From NCBI RefSeq assembly GCF_013911965.1, contig NZ_JACESE010000015.1, forward strand, positions 1-64,000: 64,000 nt of DNA. Direction: 5' to 3'. The notes beneath the pieces were generated by a model, which ran no database searches, had not been told where the DNA came from, and saw nothing but the letters and a program-made list of their open reading frames with translations. Source of the stretch: Phenylobacterium sp. (lineage in GTDB: Bacteria; Pseudomonadota; Alphaproteobacteria; Caulobacterales; Caulobacteraceae). A program made the translations under genes and the position numbers. Below are positions 7,307 through 17,411 of the stretch, one piece after another (within the stretch, counting starts at the first letter, position 1; every line of letters starts with the position of its first letter).

Positions 7307-10078
7307 GTGTTCGGACAGAACCAAAACGGCGGCGCCGGCCGCGCGCGCCAGTCGGCCTGGCTGATGACCAGCTGCGCCGCCGTCGCCCTGATAGGGGCCA
7401 CGGCCGCCCAGGCGCAGGACCAGGCCACCGAGGTGGACGAGATCGTCGTCACCGGCAGCTATGAGCGCAGCCTGCAGCAGGCCGTCGAACTGAAGCGCGA
7501 GAACGTCGGCTTCTCCGACTCCATCGTCGCCACCGACGTGGCCAACTTCCCCGAACAGAACCTGGCCGAGGCGCTGCAGCGCATGCCCGGCGTGACCATC
7601 GAGCGGAACAAGGGCCTGGGCACCCGCGTCATGGTCCGCGGCCTGCCGAGCGAGTTCACCTTCGTCACCATCAACGACCTGGCCACCGCCTCGGGCAGCG
7701 GCGGCCGCGACGTCGAGTTCGACATCTTCGCCTCGGAGATCATCCAGCAGGTCACCGTCCAGAAGTCGCCGACGGCCGCCGACGAGGAAGGCGGCATCGC
7801 CGGCTCGATCAACATCCGCACGGCCCGGCCGTTCGACTATTCCGGCGCGCGCCTGGTGGGCACGGTCGAGGGCGCCTACAACTCGATCTCCGAGGAGATC
7901 GACCCCAAGCTCTCCTTCCTGGCCAGCAACACCTGGGGCGACTTCGGCGCGCTCTTCTCCGTCTCGACCGCCAAGCGGACGAACCGCACCGACTCCAACT
8001 CCGGCATCAACTTCCGCCCCGCCTTCCGTTTCCTGGAAGCCTCGGGCACGCGCGGAACCCAGGCTGCGGCCGTCCTGGCCCGCGACGCCGGCGTGGTCGT
8101 GCAGGACCGCCGCGACCGCGACGAGACCGGCCGCATCATCTTTCAGGACAAGGTCGGCGACCGCGTCTATCTGAACGAACAGGATCAGTGGGGCGCCACG
8201 CTCGCCCTGCAGTACCGCCCGTCCTCGAACCTCAGCCTGTCCTTCGACGCGATGGTCGGCGGCTATGACGCCACCGAGGACGAGTATGATGCGGCGGCCT
8301 ATTCGGCTTCCAGCCGCTCGACCTTCGAGACGATCCACGAGTACGACGACACCACGCTCGCCGACTACGGCATGGTGATCCTGCGCGACGTCTCCTACAC
8401 GGCCACGCAGCACGAGTTCCTGAGCAAGGAGCGCATCAACAAGACCGACTACATGCAGTTCGGCGGCGAGCTGAACTGGAGCGGCGACAGCTGGGAATTC
8501 AACGCCCTGGCCGGCTATTCGGGCGCCGAGAAGACGCTGGACCACGCCAACCTCAAGCACGTGGCCTATGCGCCCTCGCGCACCCGCTGGACGGCCGACG
8601 GCGGCGAAACCATCCCGAGCGCCAACCCGGCCACCATCGACATGTACAATGCGCCCTCGAAGTACCTCTTCGAGGCCTATGAGACGAACTACGAGGCCAT
8701 CAGCGACGACAAGTACGCCGCCCAGGCGGACTTCACGAAGCACTTCGACCTCGGCTTCTTCCCCGCGCTCTCCAGCATCCAGGTGGGCGCCCGCTACACC
8801 GACAAGTCCAAGGAGCGGCAGTACGGCTCGCTGAACATCCAGGGCCCCGGCCCGGGCGACTCCTCCTGGGCCAACACCCGCACGCTCGCCGATAGCCCGC
8901 TGACCCCGATCAGCGACCTCGTGCCCGGCGGCGACTACAGCGCCCGCGACATCACCTGGAGCCAGGTTTCGAACGCCTATGCGCGGGACTTCTTCCGCTA
9001 TGACGGCTTCTACACGCCGTTCGACGACGGCCAGTACTACGAGGTGTCGGAGGAGACCTACAGCCTCTACGCCATGGCCGATTTCGACTTCGAGATCGCC
9101 CGCGTGCCGGTCTTCGTGAACGCCGGCGCCCGCTATGTCGACACCACCACCACCTCGTCCGGCTTCCACCAGATCCAGAACCCGGACGGCTCCACCGGCT
9201 ATACGCCGGCGCCGGTCACCAGCGAGGGCGGTTACGACAAGGTCCTGCCGAGCCTGAACTTCAACGCCGAGCTGACCGACAGCATCATCCTGCGCGGCGC
9301 GGCCTCGAAGACCCTGATCCGGCCGGCGCTCACCGACCTCGCCTACAAGCGTACGGCCAGCTGGAACTCGTTCCGCTTCACCGACGGCAACCCGAACCTC
9401 GCCCCCACCTACGCCAAGCAGTGGGAGCTGGGCCTCGAGAAGTATCTCGACCAGGGCGGCCTGCTGGCGGTCTCCTACTTCTGGAAGGAGATCGAGGGCG
9501 TCGTGCGCAGCGAGCTCACCGGCACGGTGCCGAACGTGACCAAGTACAACGCCAACGGCACGATCGACGGCGTCTACGACTTCGACGTCTACCAGCCGGT
9601 CAACGCCGACGGCTCCTATGAGGTCAGCGGCGTGGAGCTGGTGGCCCTGGTGCCGCTCGGCCTGATCTACGCCCCGCTGCAGGGCTTCGGGATCAACGCC
9701 AACTACACCCTGCTCGACAGCTCGCTGACGGGCGAGTCCGACCTCGGCATCCCGACCCCGCCGGTGGGGCTGGCCGACAAGACCTACAACGTCACGCTCT
9801 ACTACGAGCGGGATCGCTTCCAGGCGCGTGCGTCCTACAACTACAAGGACAAGTACGTGGAAGGCATCGGCTACGAAATGTACCCGATCTATCGTGACGC
9901 CTATGGCCAGACCGACGTCTCGGTCAGCTATGACCTGACCGACCGCTTCCAGCTCAGCCTGGAAGGGATCAACATCACCGACGAAGAGACCAAGGGCTAC
10001 ACGATGCACCCGTCCTTCCCGACCATGTACGAGCTGTCGGGACGCCGCTTCACGCTCGGCCTGCGCATGGAGTGGTGA
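7307..10078 (+). CDS. TonB-dependent receptor (TonB-Xanth-Caul type)
   Basis: Outer-membrane transporter of 923 residues. It has an N-terminal export signal (hydrophobic core ending AAQAQ near residue 36), a TonB-box-like VDEIVVTGSY, and a plug with FPEQNLAEALQRMPGV followed by RGLPSEF. The long barrel ends LGLRMEW. The plug sequence matches the Xanthomonas/Caulobacter subfamily, whose characterised members import oligosaccharides or other plant-derived nutrients. The start appears to be GTG at 7307, preceded by GGAG. There is no STN domain, so it is not itself the sensor for the sigma factor downstream. A strong hairpin follows the gene. Confidence 0.93.
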   Translation: MFGQNQNGGAGRARQSAWLMTSCAAVALIGATAAQAQDQATEVDEIVVTGSYERSLQQAVELKRENVGFSDSIVATDVANFPEQNLAEALQRMPGVTIERNKGLGTRVMVRGLPSEFTFVTINDLATASGSGGRDVEFDIFASEIIQQVTVQKSPTAADEEGGIAGSINIRTARPFDYSGARLVGTVEGAYNSISEEIDPKLSFLASNTWGDFGALFSVSTAKRTNRTDSNSGINFRPAFRFLEASGTRGTQAAAVLARDAGVVVQDRRDRDETGRIIFQDKVGDRVYLNEQDQWGATLALQYRPSSNLSLSFDAMVGGYDATEDEYDAAAYSASSRSTFETIHEYDDTTLADYGMVILRDVSYTATQHEFLSKERINKTDYMQFGGELNWSGDSWEFNALAGYSGAEKTLDHANLKHVAYAPSRTRWTADGGETIPSANPATIDMYNAPSKYLFEAYETNYEAISDDKYAAQADFTKHFDLGFFPALSSIQVGARYTDKSKERQYGSLNIQGPGPGDSSWANTRTLADSPLTPISDLVPGGDYSARDITWSQVSNAYARDFFRYDGFYTPFDDGQYYEVSEETYSLYAMADFDFEIARVPVFVNAGARYVDTTTTSSGFHQIQNPDGSTGYTPAPVTSEGGYDKVLPSLNFNAELTDSIILRGAASKTLIRPALTDLAYKRTASWNSFRFTDGNPNLAPTYAKQWELGLEKYLDQGGLLAVSYFWKEIEGVVRSELTGTVPNVTKYNANGTIDGVYDFDVYQPVNADGSYEVSGVELVALVPLGLIYAPLQGFGINANYTLLDSSLTGESDLGIPTPPVGLADKTYNVTLYYERDRFQARASYNYKDKYVEGIGYEMYPIYRDAYGQTDVSVSYDLTDRFQLSLEGINITDEETKGYTMHPSFPTMYELSGRRFTLGLRMEW

Positions 10079-10151
10079 CCGCCAAAGGTGGACGCGACTT
10101 GGACCGAGCCTGTCGGTCGGGCGGATGATCCCCTCGCGCCCGACCGCATGC

Positions 10152-10180
10152 GACGCCCCCTCCCTCGGAGGGGGCGTCTT
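10152..10180 (+). terminator. Stem-loop after TonB receptor
   Basis: An 11-base perfect stem, GACGCCCCCTC (10152-10162) and GAGGGGGCGTC (10168-10178), with a CCTCG loop and a short TT follows the receptor stop by 74 bases. It separates the receptor from the sigma-factor gene. The T-tract is weak, as is common in very GC-rich genomes. Confidence 0.7.
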
Positions 10181-10211
10181 CGCGCGCCCGGCCGGCGCGC
10201 GGGGCGGCCCC

Positions 10212-10718
10212 ATGTCCGCTGAGGGCGACCTCAACCGCCTGCGGCGCGATCTCGTCGCCTATCTCCAGCGCAAGGGGCGGGGCGGCGACGAGGCCGAGGA
10301 CCTGGCCCAGGAGGCCTTTGTGCGCTTCCATCGCGCCGGCCACGACCTAGCCGCCCCCGACGCCCGGCCGCTTCTGTTCGTGATCGCGCGCAACCTGCAG
10401 CTCGACCGCTGGAAGTCTGCGGCGCGCGAGGCGGCGCGGCGCAGCCCCGACGACATCCACGACCTGGACGCGGGCCCGCGGGCGCTGGCCAGCGAGGCGC
10501 CTTCGGCCGACCAGCGCCTGATCGGCCGCCAGGACCTGATCGCGGCGGCCGACGCCATCCGCGCCCTGCCGCCCAAGACGCGGGACGCCTTCCTGCTGCA
10601 TCGCTTCGAGGCTCTCACCTACCGGCAGATCGCCGCCCGCCTGGGAATCTCGGTCAGCATGGTCGAAAAGCACATCGCCGAGGCGCTGCGGCAGTTGAAG
10701 TCGGCCCGGGGCGGTTGA
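10212..10718 (+). CDS. ECF sigma factor, FecI-like
   Basis: A 168-residue extracytoplasmic-function RNA polymerase sigma factor. Region 2 is seen as EAEDLAQEAFVRFHRAG and RNLQLDRWKS; region 4 is LTYRQIAARLGISVSM followed by VEKHIAEALRQLK. It is followed by a FecR-like anti-sigma factor and an STN-containing TonB receptor, the standard cell-surface-signalling trio. Receptor occupancy would be relayed through FecR to release this sigma factor. The ATG at 10212 is preferred because region 2 starts soon after. The earlier in-frame ATG at 10125 would run through the hairpin. Confidence 0.9.
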   Translation: MSAEGDLNRLRRDLVAYLQRKGRGGDEAEDLAQEAFVRFHRAGHDLAAPDARPLLFVIARNLQLDRWKSAAREAARRSPDDIHDLDAGPRALASEAPSADQRLIGRQDLIAAADAIRALPPKTRDAFLLHRFEALTYRQIAARLGISVSMVEKHIAEALRQLKSARGG

Positions 10719-10799
10719 GGTGTTCGCCGTGTGGATCGTTGTGATTTGTGACGCGGTCGGCGACGGTCGCCGCTCTCCCCTCAGGGACTCACCGCGCTG

Positions 10800-11795
10800 A
10801 TGCTGCAACGCCTATCCGCCCTGCTCGCCGACCGGCCCCAGACGGCCGAGGCCTGGCTCGCCCGCATGGGGCGCCCGGACGTGCGCGCGGCCGACCGGAC
10901 GGCCTTCCAGGCCTGGCTGGAATCCGATCCCGACCACCTGCGCCAGTACGAGGACGCCAAGGCCTTTCAGGCCGAGCTTGCGAGCCTGCGGGGCGAGTTC
11001 GCGCTCGACCTCGCCCGCCTGCGCCGCCGCGAGCCGCGGCCGGCGCGCGCCTCGCGGCGTCTGATCCTGGCCGGCGGCCTGGCGGCGGCCGGGCTCGCCG
11101 CGGTGGTGGCCCTGCCGCCCATGCTCGCGCCCGCGCCCGAGGCTCGACTCTATGAGAGCGCCCCGGGCCAGATCCTGGACGTGACGCTGGAGGACGGCAC
11201 CAGGGTTACGCTTGACGCAGGCTCGGCCGTCTCGGCGGCGATCGGCGGCGACGTCCGCCGGGTGAGGCTGGAGCGCGGCGGCGCCTATTTCGACGTCGCC
11301 CACGATGCGGATCATCCGTTTCAGGTGAGCGTCGCCGACCGCCAGGTGATCGTCACCGGCACCCGTTTCGTCACCGCCCTGACCGGCGACGCCGCCGAGA
11401 TCTCGGTCCTGCAGGGCCGTGTGGCCGTGGGGCGGCGCGACGCCGCCGAGCCCCGCGCCCTCGACGGCGCCCTGCCGGTGGCCCCCGGGGAGCGGGCCGT
11501 CTTCCGTGCGGGCGAGCCGGTGATCCGCAAGGCCCAGGCCGATGTCGAGACCGCCACGGCCTGGCGCCGGCGGCGGCTGGTGTTCCAGGACGCGCCGCTG
11601 TCGCAGGTGATCGTCGCGGCCGCCCGCTATTCCGATCACCCGCTGGTTCCGGCCGACCCCGCCCTCGACCAGGTTCGCGTCACCGTGGTCCTGCCGCTGG
11701 AAGGGGAAGGGGCGCTGGCGGATCGCATGGCCGCGCTCCTGCCCATCGAGACGGCGCGGGCGCCGGACGGCCGCATCCTGGTGCGCGCGCAGTAG
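10800..11795 (+). CDS. FecR-family anti-sigma factor/signal transducer
   Basis: A 331-residue inner-membrane protein. The cytoplasmic N-terminal domain (residues 15-50, AEAWLARM...FQAWLESDP) is of the DUF4880/FecR N type. A single membrane segment lies at about residues 88-112. The periplasmic FecR domain starts near 120 and includes VTLEDGTRVTLDAGS. It is expected to hold the upstream sigma factor inactive and to contact the STN domain of the downstream receptor. The 81-base gap from the sigma gene has no terminator, so co-transcription is likely. Confidence 0.9.
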   Translation: MLQRLSALLADRPQTAEAWLARMGRPDVRAADRTAFQAWLESDPDHLRQYEDAKAFQAELASLRGEFALDLARLRRREPRPARASRRLILAGGLAAAGLAAVVALPPMLAPAPEARLYESAPGQILDVTLEDGTRVTLDAGSAVSAAIGGDVRRVRLERGGAYFDVAHDADHPFQVSVADRQVIVTGTRFVTALTGDAAEISVLQGRVAVGRRDAAEPRALDGALPVAPGERAVFRAGEPVIRKAQADVETATAWRRRRLVFQDAPLSQVIVAAARYSDHPLVPADPALDQVRVTVVLPLEGEGALADRMAALLPIETARAPDGRILVRAQ

Positions 11796-11883
11796 TCGCC
11801 ATCGCAGAGCTGTCATGAGCCTGCGTTAGGCCCCCATCCATGGTCTCGGGGGGCCCTGGGCGTTGAACCTGATCGCGGCATGC

Positions 11884-14829
11884 ATGACGGCCGGAGCGCG
11901 CCGCGCCCTGGCCGCCCTCGTGGCTGCGCTCACAACGGCCGCCGCCGCCGGCTCGGCCGGGGCGGCCGAGCGCGTCCACACCTTCGACATCCCGGCCCAG
12001 GCGGCGTCCTCGGCCCTCGTGCAGCTTTGCCTTCAGGCCGACTGCGAACTGGCCTTCACCGCCCCGTCCGGCCAGGCGGTCCGCACCCGCGCCGTCCGCG
12101 GGCGCATGGGCTGGCGCACGGCCGTTTCACGCATGCTGGACGGCACGGGGCTCGGCTATCGCTTCGTCGGCGAACGCGGCGTCCGCATCTGGTCGGAACC
12201 GCGGGCTGTCAGCCGCCCGCCGCCCGCCGCCGTTGCGGAGGTGGGGGAACTGATCGTCATCGGCCGCCTCTCCGACCAGATCGACGAGGCCCTGGCCGAG
12301 AAGCGCGCCGCCGATGTGATCTCCGACGGCCTCTCGGCCGAACGGATCGGCGACCTGCCCGCCGCGAACCTGGCCGAGGCGCTACAGCGCGTGCCCGGGG
12401 TGGCGATCGAGCGGGAGGTGGGGGAGGGGCAGTTCGTCAGCGTCCGGGGCCTGGGCCCGCTCTTCCAGTCGGTGACGCTGAACGGCGCGCCCGTGGCCTT
12501 CAACGAGAACATCCGCAACTCCACCCAGAGCGGGCGGCAGTTCCGCTTCCGGGCCCTGTCGGTGGACCTGCTCTCCGGAGCGCGCCTGACCAAGACGTCG
12601 ACGCCCGACCTCGTGGACGGGGGCATCGGCTCCAATATCGACATCAGGACCGCCGGCGGACTGGACGGCGATCCGTTCGTCTCCCTCCGCCTCGGCGGAG
12701 AGACGGAGCCGCGCACCGGCGAGCTCAGCGGGGATCTGGCCCTGGCCGGCCGGCTCGTCTCCCACGACGGCGACCTCGGCCTGATCGCAGGCCTGTCCCA
12801 GGAGTCGCGGTCGGTCCGCTACGATCGCTTCCAGATCATGCGCTACGGCGAGACGGTCATCGACGGGCGGAGGGTCGCCACCCCGAACGACGTGCGCACC
12901 ACCGTCGAGCAGGAGGCCCGCCGCCGCCGCAGCCTGTTCCTCGGGGCCGACTGGCGGGTCTCGCCCGACCTCGCCCTCGATTTCGACGGCCTCGTCTCCA
13001 CCTTCGACAACGCCATACGCGAGGACCGACTGGTCTTCGGACTGGGCGAGCGGCTGGCCGCCCCCGGCGCGATCCTGCGCATCGAGAACGGCGTGGTGAC
13101 GGCCGCGCAGATCGCCGACGGCCAGATCGACAACAACACCGAGTTCTCGGACCAGTCGCATGTGAACCTGGTGGCCTCCCTGGGCGCGGACCTGCGCCTG
13201 GGCGCCTGGCGGCTGACCCCGCGGCTGAGCGCCTCCAGCGCCCATTCGGTGCTGGATGTTCCGCTGGAGCGCTTCTCGACCCAGTCGCCGGAGGGCGTCG
13301 CCTATGTCTTCGACCTGGGGGATGCGGGCGACACGCGGCGGTCGGCGCGCCTGACCACGGACTTCGATCTCACGGACCCGACCCGGCTCACCCTGGCGCA
13401 GCTCGGCATCCGGGCGGTGGAGTCGCAGGACGAGGACGTGACGGCCGTCCTGGACGCGCAGCGCAGGCTCGACTTCGGGGGCGAGCGCGCGCGGCTCTCG
13501 AGCCTCCGCCTGGGGCTGCAGGTGAGCGATCGCAGCCGCGACTATCAGAGGCGGGACCGGCGCGCCGCCCTGGCCGCGCCGGAGGCGGGTGTCGCCGGCC
13601 TCTATGCGGGGGTGGCCCCGGTCGACGTCTTCGCCGATCTGGTCGCCGCGCGCACCGGCCCCTGGACCACTGCCGACTTCGACCGTCTGAGGGAGGCCTT
13701 CCTGTTGCCGGGCGAGCGGACGGACGTGGTCTTCCAGCCCGGCGATCTGGTCCCGACCGGCGCCGACCAGCAGAACGGCTATGCGGTGCAGGAGCGCGTG
13801 GCCGCCGCCTATGTCCGGCTGGACTTCGACGGCGCGGCGGCCGGAAGGCCCCTGTCCGGCAATCTGGGGCTGCGGCTCGTGGCCACGCGCACGCAGGTCG
13901 AGGGCGCACGCCTGGAAAGCCACGAGGGGCTCGCCGAGGTGCGGGCGGTGAGCTTCGAGGGCGAACACCAGGTCCTCCTCCCCAGCCTGAACCTCGCCCT
14001 GGACCTGGACGAGGCCTCCGTCCTGCGTTTTGCGGCCTCGCGCTCGATCACACGTCCGTCGCTCGCCGACCTGAGGGCCGCCACGGTGCCGGCCAGCGTC
14101 CTGGTGGCCAGCATCTATGAGCGAGGCGCCGCCGCGGTCGCCGATCCGTCGCCCGGCGTCATCTTCAAGGGGGTCGGCGGCAATCCGGACCTGACCCCCT
14201 ACCTCTCCACCAATCTCGACCTCTCCTACGAGGTGACGCGGCGGCGGACGAGCTTCAGCGTCGCCTACTTCCACAAGTCGATCGAGGACTTCATCCAGAC
14301 GGCCGAGGCGCCCGAGGTGCTGACCTTCGAGACCCAGGCGGGCCCGCTGGTCCAGGCCGAGGTCCTGATGGCCCGGCCGCAGAATGTGGGGCGCGCGATC
14401 GTCGATGGCGTCGAACTCGGCCTGCATCACCGCCTGGGCGGCGGCCTTGGCGTCTGGGCGAGCGCCACTTGGACCGACAGCCGCCTGGACGGCGGAGGTC
14501 GGCTGACGGGCGTCTCCGACTGGGCCTGGTCGGTCAGCCCTTATCTGGAGCGCGGGCCCTTCGCGCTCAATCTGTCCTGGTCCTGGCGCTCGTCGTTCCG
14601 CTCGGAGGCGGACCTGCAGGGCGGCGGGGTCGCGGACTTCATCGTCGCCGAGGCCGGCTATCTGGACGCCCAGGCCAGCCTGGCGCTGTCGCAGCAGGCC
14701 GAACTGGTGGTCACCGGCTCCAACCTCACCGCCACGCGCGAGCTTGCCTATGACGGGTCGGAAGACCGACTGCTGCAGCTGGGATCGGTGGGCCGGCAGT
14801 TTTCGCTCGGCCTGCGCCTCATCTGGTGA
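11884..14829 (+). CDS. TonB-dependent receptor with STN signalling domain
   Basis: Outer-membrane transducer of about 980 residues. After a signal peptide ending near AGAAE, an STN (secretin/TonB short N-terminal) domain spans roughly residues 32-90 (VHTFDIPAQAASSALVQL). A plug with LAEALQRVPGVAIER and RGLGPLF and a barrel ending LGLRLIW follow. The STN domain plus the upstream FecI/FecR pair indicate that ligand binding induces the locus. I chose the ATG at 11884, which gives a typical Arg-containing signal peptide; a TTG at 11863 is possible. The ligand is unknown. The aminopeptidase 95 bases downstream makes a peptide-like ligand worth considering. Confidence 0.92.
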   Translation: MTAGARRALAALVAALTTAAAAGSAGAAERVHTFDIPAQAASSALVQLCLQADCELAFTAPSGQAVRTRAVRGRMGWRTAVSRMLDGTGLGYRFVGERGVRIWSEPRAVSRPPPAAVAEVGELIVIGRLSDQIDEALAEKRAADVISDGLSAERIGDLPAANLAEALQRVPGVAIEREVGEGQFVSVRGLGPLFQSVTLNGAPVAFNENIRNSTQSGRQFRFRALSVDLLSGARLTKTSTPDLVDGGIGSNIDIRTAGGLDGDPFVSLRLGGETEPRTGELSGDLALAGRLVSHDGDLGLIAGLSQESRSVRYDRFQIMRYGETVIDGRRVATPNDVRTTVEQEARRRRSLFLGADWRVSPDLALDFDGLVSTFDNAIREDRLVFGLGERLAAPGAILRIENGVVTAAQIADGQIDNNTEFSDQSHVNLVASLGADLRLGAWRLTPRLSASSAHSVLDVPLERFSTQSPEGVAYVFDLGDAGDTRRSARLTTDFDLTDPTRLTLAQLGIRAVESQDEDVTAVLDAQRRLDFGGERARLSSLRLGLQVSDRSRDYQRRDRRAALAAPEAGVAGLYAGVAPVDVFADLVAARTGPWTTADFDRLREAFLLPGERTDVVFQPGDLVPTGADQQNGYAVQERVAAAYVRLDFDGAAAGRPLSGNLGLRLVATRTQVEGARLESHEGLAEVRAVSFEGEHQVLLPSLNLALDLDEASVLRFAASRSITRPSLADLRAATVPASVLVASIYERGAAAVADPSPGVIFKGVGGNPDLTPYLSTNLDLSYEVTRRRTSFSVAYFHKSIEDFIQTAEAPEVLTFETQAGPLVQAEVLMARPQNVGRAIVDGVELGLHHRLGGGLGVWASATWTDSRLDGGGRLTGVSDWAWSVSPYLERGPFALNLSWSWRSSFRSEADLQGGGVADFIVAEAGYLDAQASLALSQQAELVVTGSNLTATRELAYDGSEDRLLQLGSVGRQFSLGLRLIW

Positions 14830-14924
14830 GGCGCGCGCCTTCGGTCTTGCCCTCGCGCGGCGAGGCGCCTTCAGTGGGCGAAAAGCGTGGCCTCGGCTGG
14901 CCATGCGACACTGGAGACCTGTCG

Positions 14925-16523
14925 ATGCCGCTTTCCCTCCGCACCGGCGCCGCGCTCGGCGCCCTGGCGCTCAGCCTCTGCCTGCCCGTCACGGGCCAGG
15001 CCCAGACCGCCGCCGCGCGGCCCGGCGTCGCCGTCCCGGCCCAATGGCGGGCGGCGACCTTCGCCGAGACCGTTCCCGCCTCGGGCGGGGGCGTTCTCGT
15101 GCTTCCGCTGGCTTCGGCCGACGAGGCCCGACTCGCCAGGCTCGACCCCGCCCTTCGCGAGGCGGTGGGGCGCGCGCTGGCCAGCGCCGACTTCAAGTTC
15201 GACAGCCGCAAGACGCTGGTCCTGCGGGGCCTCGGCGCCTGGGACGCGGTGGTCGTCGCCGGGCTGGGAGAGACGGCCACGCCGCTCGCCTGGCAGGACG
15301 CCGGCCGGGCCGCCGCGCGCGCCGCAGCCGACGAGACGGGCCCCGTCGTGCTGCTCGCCAGCGGCGCGGCGCCGGCCCTGGCCGCGGAGCTCGTCACCGG
15401 CTTCGGCCTGGGCGAATACCGGTCGGACTTCCACAAGGCCAAGGCGCGCGAGCGGGCGGCGCCGCAGGGCCTGACCCTGGTGACCGACGCCCCGGCCGCG
15501 GCGGAGGCCGCCTACCGTCCGCGCGGCGAGGCCCTGGTCGCCGCCATGGCCTGGGCCCGCGACGTCTCGAACGAGCCGGCCAACATCGTCTATCCGGAGA
15601 GCTTCGTCGCCCGCGCCCAGGCCGCCTTCGCCGGCTTGCCGGGCGTGTCGATCCAGGTGCTGGACGCACCCGCCATGGAGCGGCTGGGCATGGGCGCCAT
15701 CCTCGGCGTCGGCCGCGGGTCGGAGCGCCCGCCGCGGATGCTGATCGTGCGCTATCGCGGCGCCGGCGCGCCGGAGGCGCCGGTCGTCCTGGCCGGCAAG
15801 GGCATCACCTTCGATTCCGGGGGCATCTCCATCAAGCCCAGCACGAACATGGGCAATATGAAGATGGACATGTCCGGGGCGGCCAGCGTCACCGGCGCAG
15901 TCCTGGCGCTCGCCAAGGCGCGGGCGCCGGTCAATGTGGTCGCCGTGGCGGCCCTGGCCGAGAACATGCCCGACGGCGGGGCCATCCGGCCGGCCGACGT
16001 GCTGACCGCCATGAACGGCAAGACCATCGAGATCGTCTCCACCGACGCGGAAGGCCGGCTGGTGCTCGCCGACGCGCTTTCCTGGATCGACGCCAATCTG
16101 GAGCCGGCTGCGGTGGTCGACGTGGCGACGCTCACCGGCTCGGTGCGCACCGCGCTCGGCGACGACTATGCCGGCCTGTTCACCCGCCATGACGGCCTAG
16201 CCGACCAGCTCGTCGCCGCCGGCGAGGCGGCGGGCGAGCCCCTGTGGCGCCTGCCCCTGCATCCCAGCTACGGCGAGGACATCGCCTCGACCATCGCCGA
16301 CATCCGCAACGGCGGCGGGGAGGGCGCCGGCGCCGGCACGGGCGCCCACTTCATCGGCGAGTTCATCGACGACGACATCCCCTGGGCCCACCTCGACATC
16401 GCGGGCATGGCCTATGGCGGGGCCGATGCGGTGAAGCCCGCCGGCTCGGCCGGATTCACCGTCCGGCTGCTGGAGCGGTTCGTGCGGGACTTCCAGCCGG
16501 TCGGCGGGGCGGCCGAGGACTGA
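14925..16523 (+). CDS. Exported M17 leucyl aminopeptidase
   Basis: A 532-residue M17-family aminopeptidase with a clear signal peptide (residues 1-26, ending TGQAQ), so it acts in the periplasm, unlike cytosolic PepA. Two-metal and catalytic motifs are present: GKGITFDSGG, NMKMDMSGA and STDAEGRLVLADAL, where PepA has NTDAEGRL. The start is set by GGAGAC upstream of ATG 14925 and by the signal peptide. It follows the STN receptor on the same strand without an obvious terminator. It may digest imported peptides or activate a peptide ligand. M17 enzymes release N-terminal residues using Zn/Mn. Confidence 0.92.
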   Translation: MPLSLRTGAALGALALSLCLPVTGQAQTAAARPGVAVPAQWRAATFAETVPASGGGVLVLPLASADEARLARLDPALREAVGRALASADFKFDSRKTLVLRGLGAWDAVVVAGLGETATPLAWQDAGRAAARAAADETGPVVLLASGAAPALAAELVTGFGLGEYRSDFHKAKARERAAPQGLTLVTDAPAAAEAAYRPRGEALVAAMAWARDVSNEPANIVYPESFVARAQAAFAGLPGVSIQVLDAPAMERLGMGAILGVGRGSERPPRMLIVRYRGAGAPEAPVVLAGKGITFDSGGISIKPSTNMGNMKMDMSGAASVTGAVLALAKARAPVNVVAVAALAENMPDGGAIRPADVLTAMNGKTIEIVSTDAEGRLVLADALSWIDANLEPAAVVDVATLTGSVRTALGDDYAGLFTRHDGLADQLVAAGEAAGEPLWRLPLHPSYGEDIASTIADIRNGGGEGAGAGTGAHFIGEFIDDDIPWAHLDIAGMAYGGADAVKPAGSAGFTVRLLERFVRDFQPVGGAAED

Positions 16524-16568
16524 CGCCGGCGTTCTCAAGGCGGGCGGGACTGTGTATGTCCCGCCCCC

Positions 16569-17411
16569 ATGATCCTGACGCTCTCCTGCGCCGACCGGCC
16601 CGGCATCGTGCGCGCCGTGGCCAACCTCCTCTTCGATCGCGGCGCCAACATCATCGACGCCCAGCAGTTCGGCGACGACGAGACCGGCCGCTTCTTCATG
16701 CGCGTGGTCTTCGATGCGGGGGAGGCCGGCGCCGACGATCTGCGGGCGGCCTTGGAGCCGATCGCGTCCGCCTTCGCCATGACCTGGACGCTGCGCGACC
16801 CCAAGGTGCGCCGCAAGGTGATGATCCTGGCGTCCCAGACCGATCACTGCCTGTCGGACCTGGTCTGGCGCTGGCGGCGCGGCGAGCTGCCCATGGATAT
16901 CTGCGCCGTCGTCTCCAACCATCCGGCGGAGACCTATTCCAGCGTCGATCTCTCGGGCCTGCCCTTCCACCACCTGCCGGTGGATCGGGAGACCAAGCTC
17001 GAGCAGGAGGCGGCCCTCTGGGCCCTGATCCAGCAGACCGGCGCCGAGCTCGTGGTGCTCGCCCGCTACATGCAGATCCTGTCGGACGGCCTGGCCGCCA
17101 AGCTGGAGGGGCGCTGCATCAACATCCACCATTCCTTCCTGCCCGGCTTCAAGGGCGCGCGGCCCTACCATCAGGCGCACGCCCGAGGGGTGAAGGTGAT
17201 CGGGGCCACGGCCCACTATGTCACCGCCGACCTCGACGAGGGCCCGATCATCGAGCAGGACGTGGAGCGCATCAGCCACCGCGACACGCCCTCGGCCCTG
17301 ATCCGCAAGGGCCGCGACATCGAGCGCCGGGTGCTGGCCCGCGCCGTGCGCTGGCACCTGGAAGACCGCGTCCTGCTGAACGGCAAGAAGACGGTCGTCT
17401 TCACCGACTAG
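16569..17411 (+). CDS. purU: Formyltetrahydrofolate deformylase
   Basis: A 280-residue PurU: an N-terminal ACT domain (residues 1-80, [16 protein letters not shown]) and a C-terminal formyltransferase-fold hydrolase domain with [17 protein letters not shown] and the [12 protein letters not shown] aspartate motif. It hydrolyses 10-formyl-THF to formate and THF, balancing one-carbon pools, usually controlled by Met/Gly through the ACT domain. The length matches the family. Its stop codon overlaps the stop of the convergent downstream gene inside a shared CTAG. Confidence 0.95.
   Translation: MILTLSCADRPGIVRAVANLLFDRGANIIDAQQFGDDETGRFFMRVVFDAGEAGADDLRAALEPIASAFAMTWTLRDPKVRRKVMILASQTDHCLSDLVWRWRRGELPMDICAVVSNHPAETYSSVDLSGLPFHHLPVDRETKLEQEAALWALIQQTGAELVVLARYMQILSDGLAAKLEGRCINIHHSFLPGFKGARPYHQAHARGVKVIGATAHYVTADLDEGPIIEQDVERISHRDTPSALIRKGRDIERRVLARAVRWHLEDRVLLNGKKTVVFTD

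Noticed and set aside
7139-10234. A 1031-codon open frame on the minus strand opposite a TonB receptor
   Set aside because: It mirrors the codon bias of the receptor gene. The product is low-complexity Val/Gly/Arg/Ala-rich with no domain, and the plus strand encodes a full receptor.
12382-14904. An 840-codon minus-strand open frame opposite the STN receptor
   Set aside because: Same GC-driven mirror effect; composition is unlike any real protein in the window.
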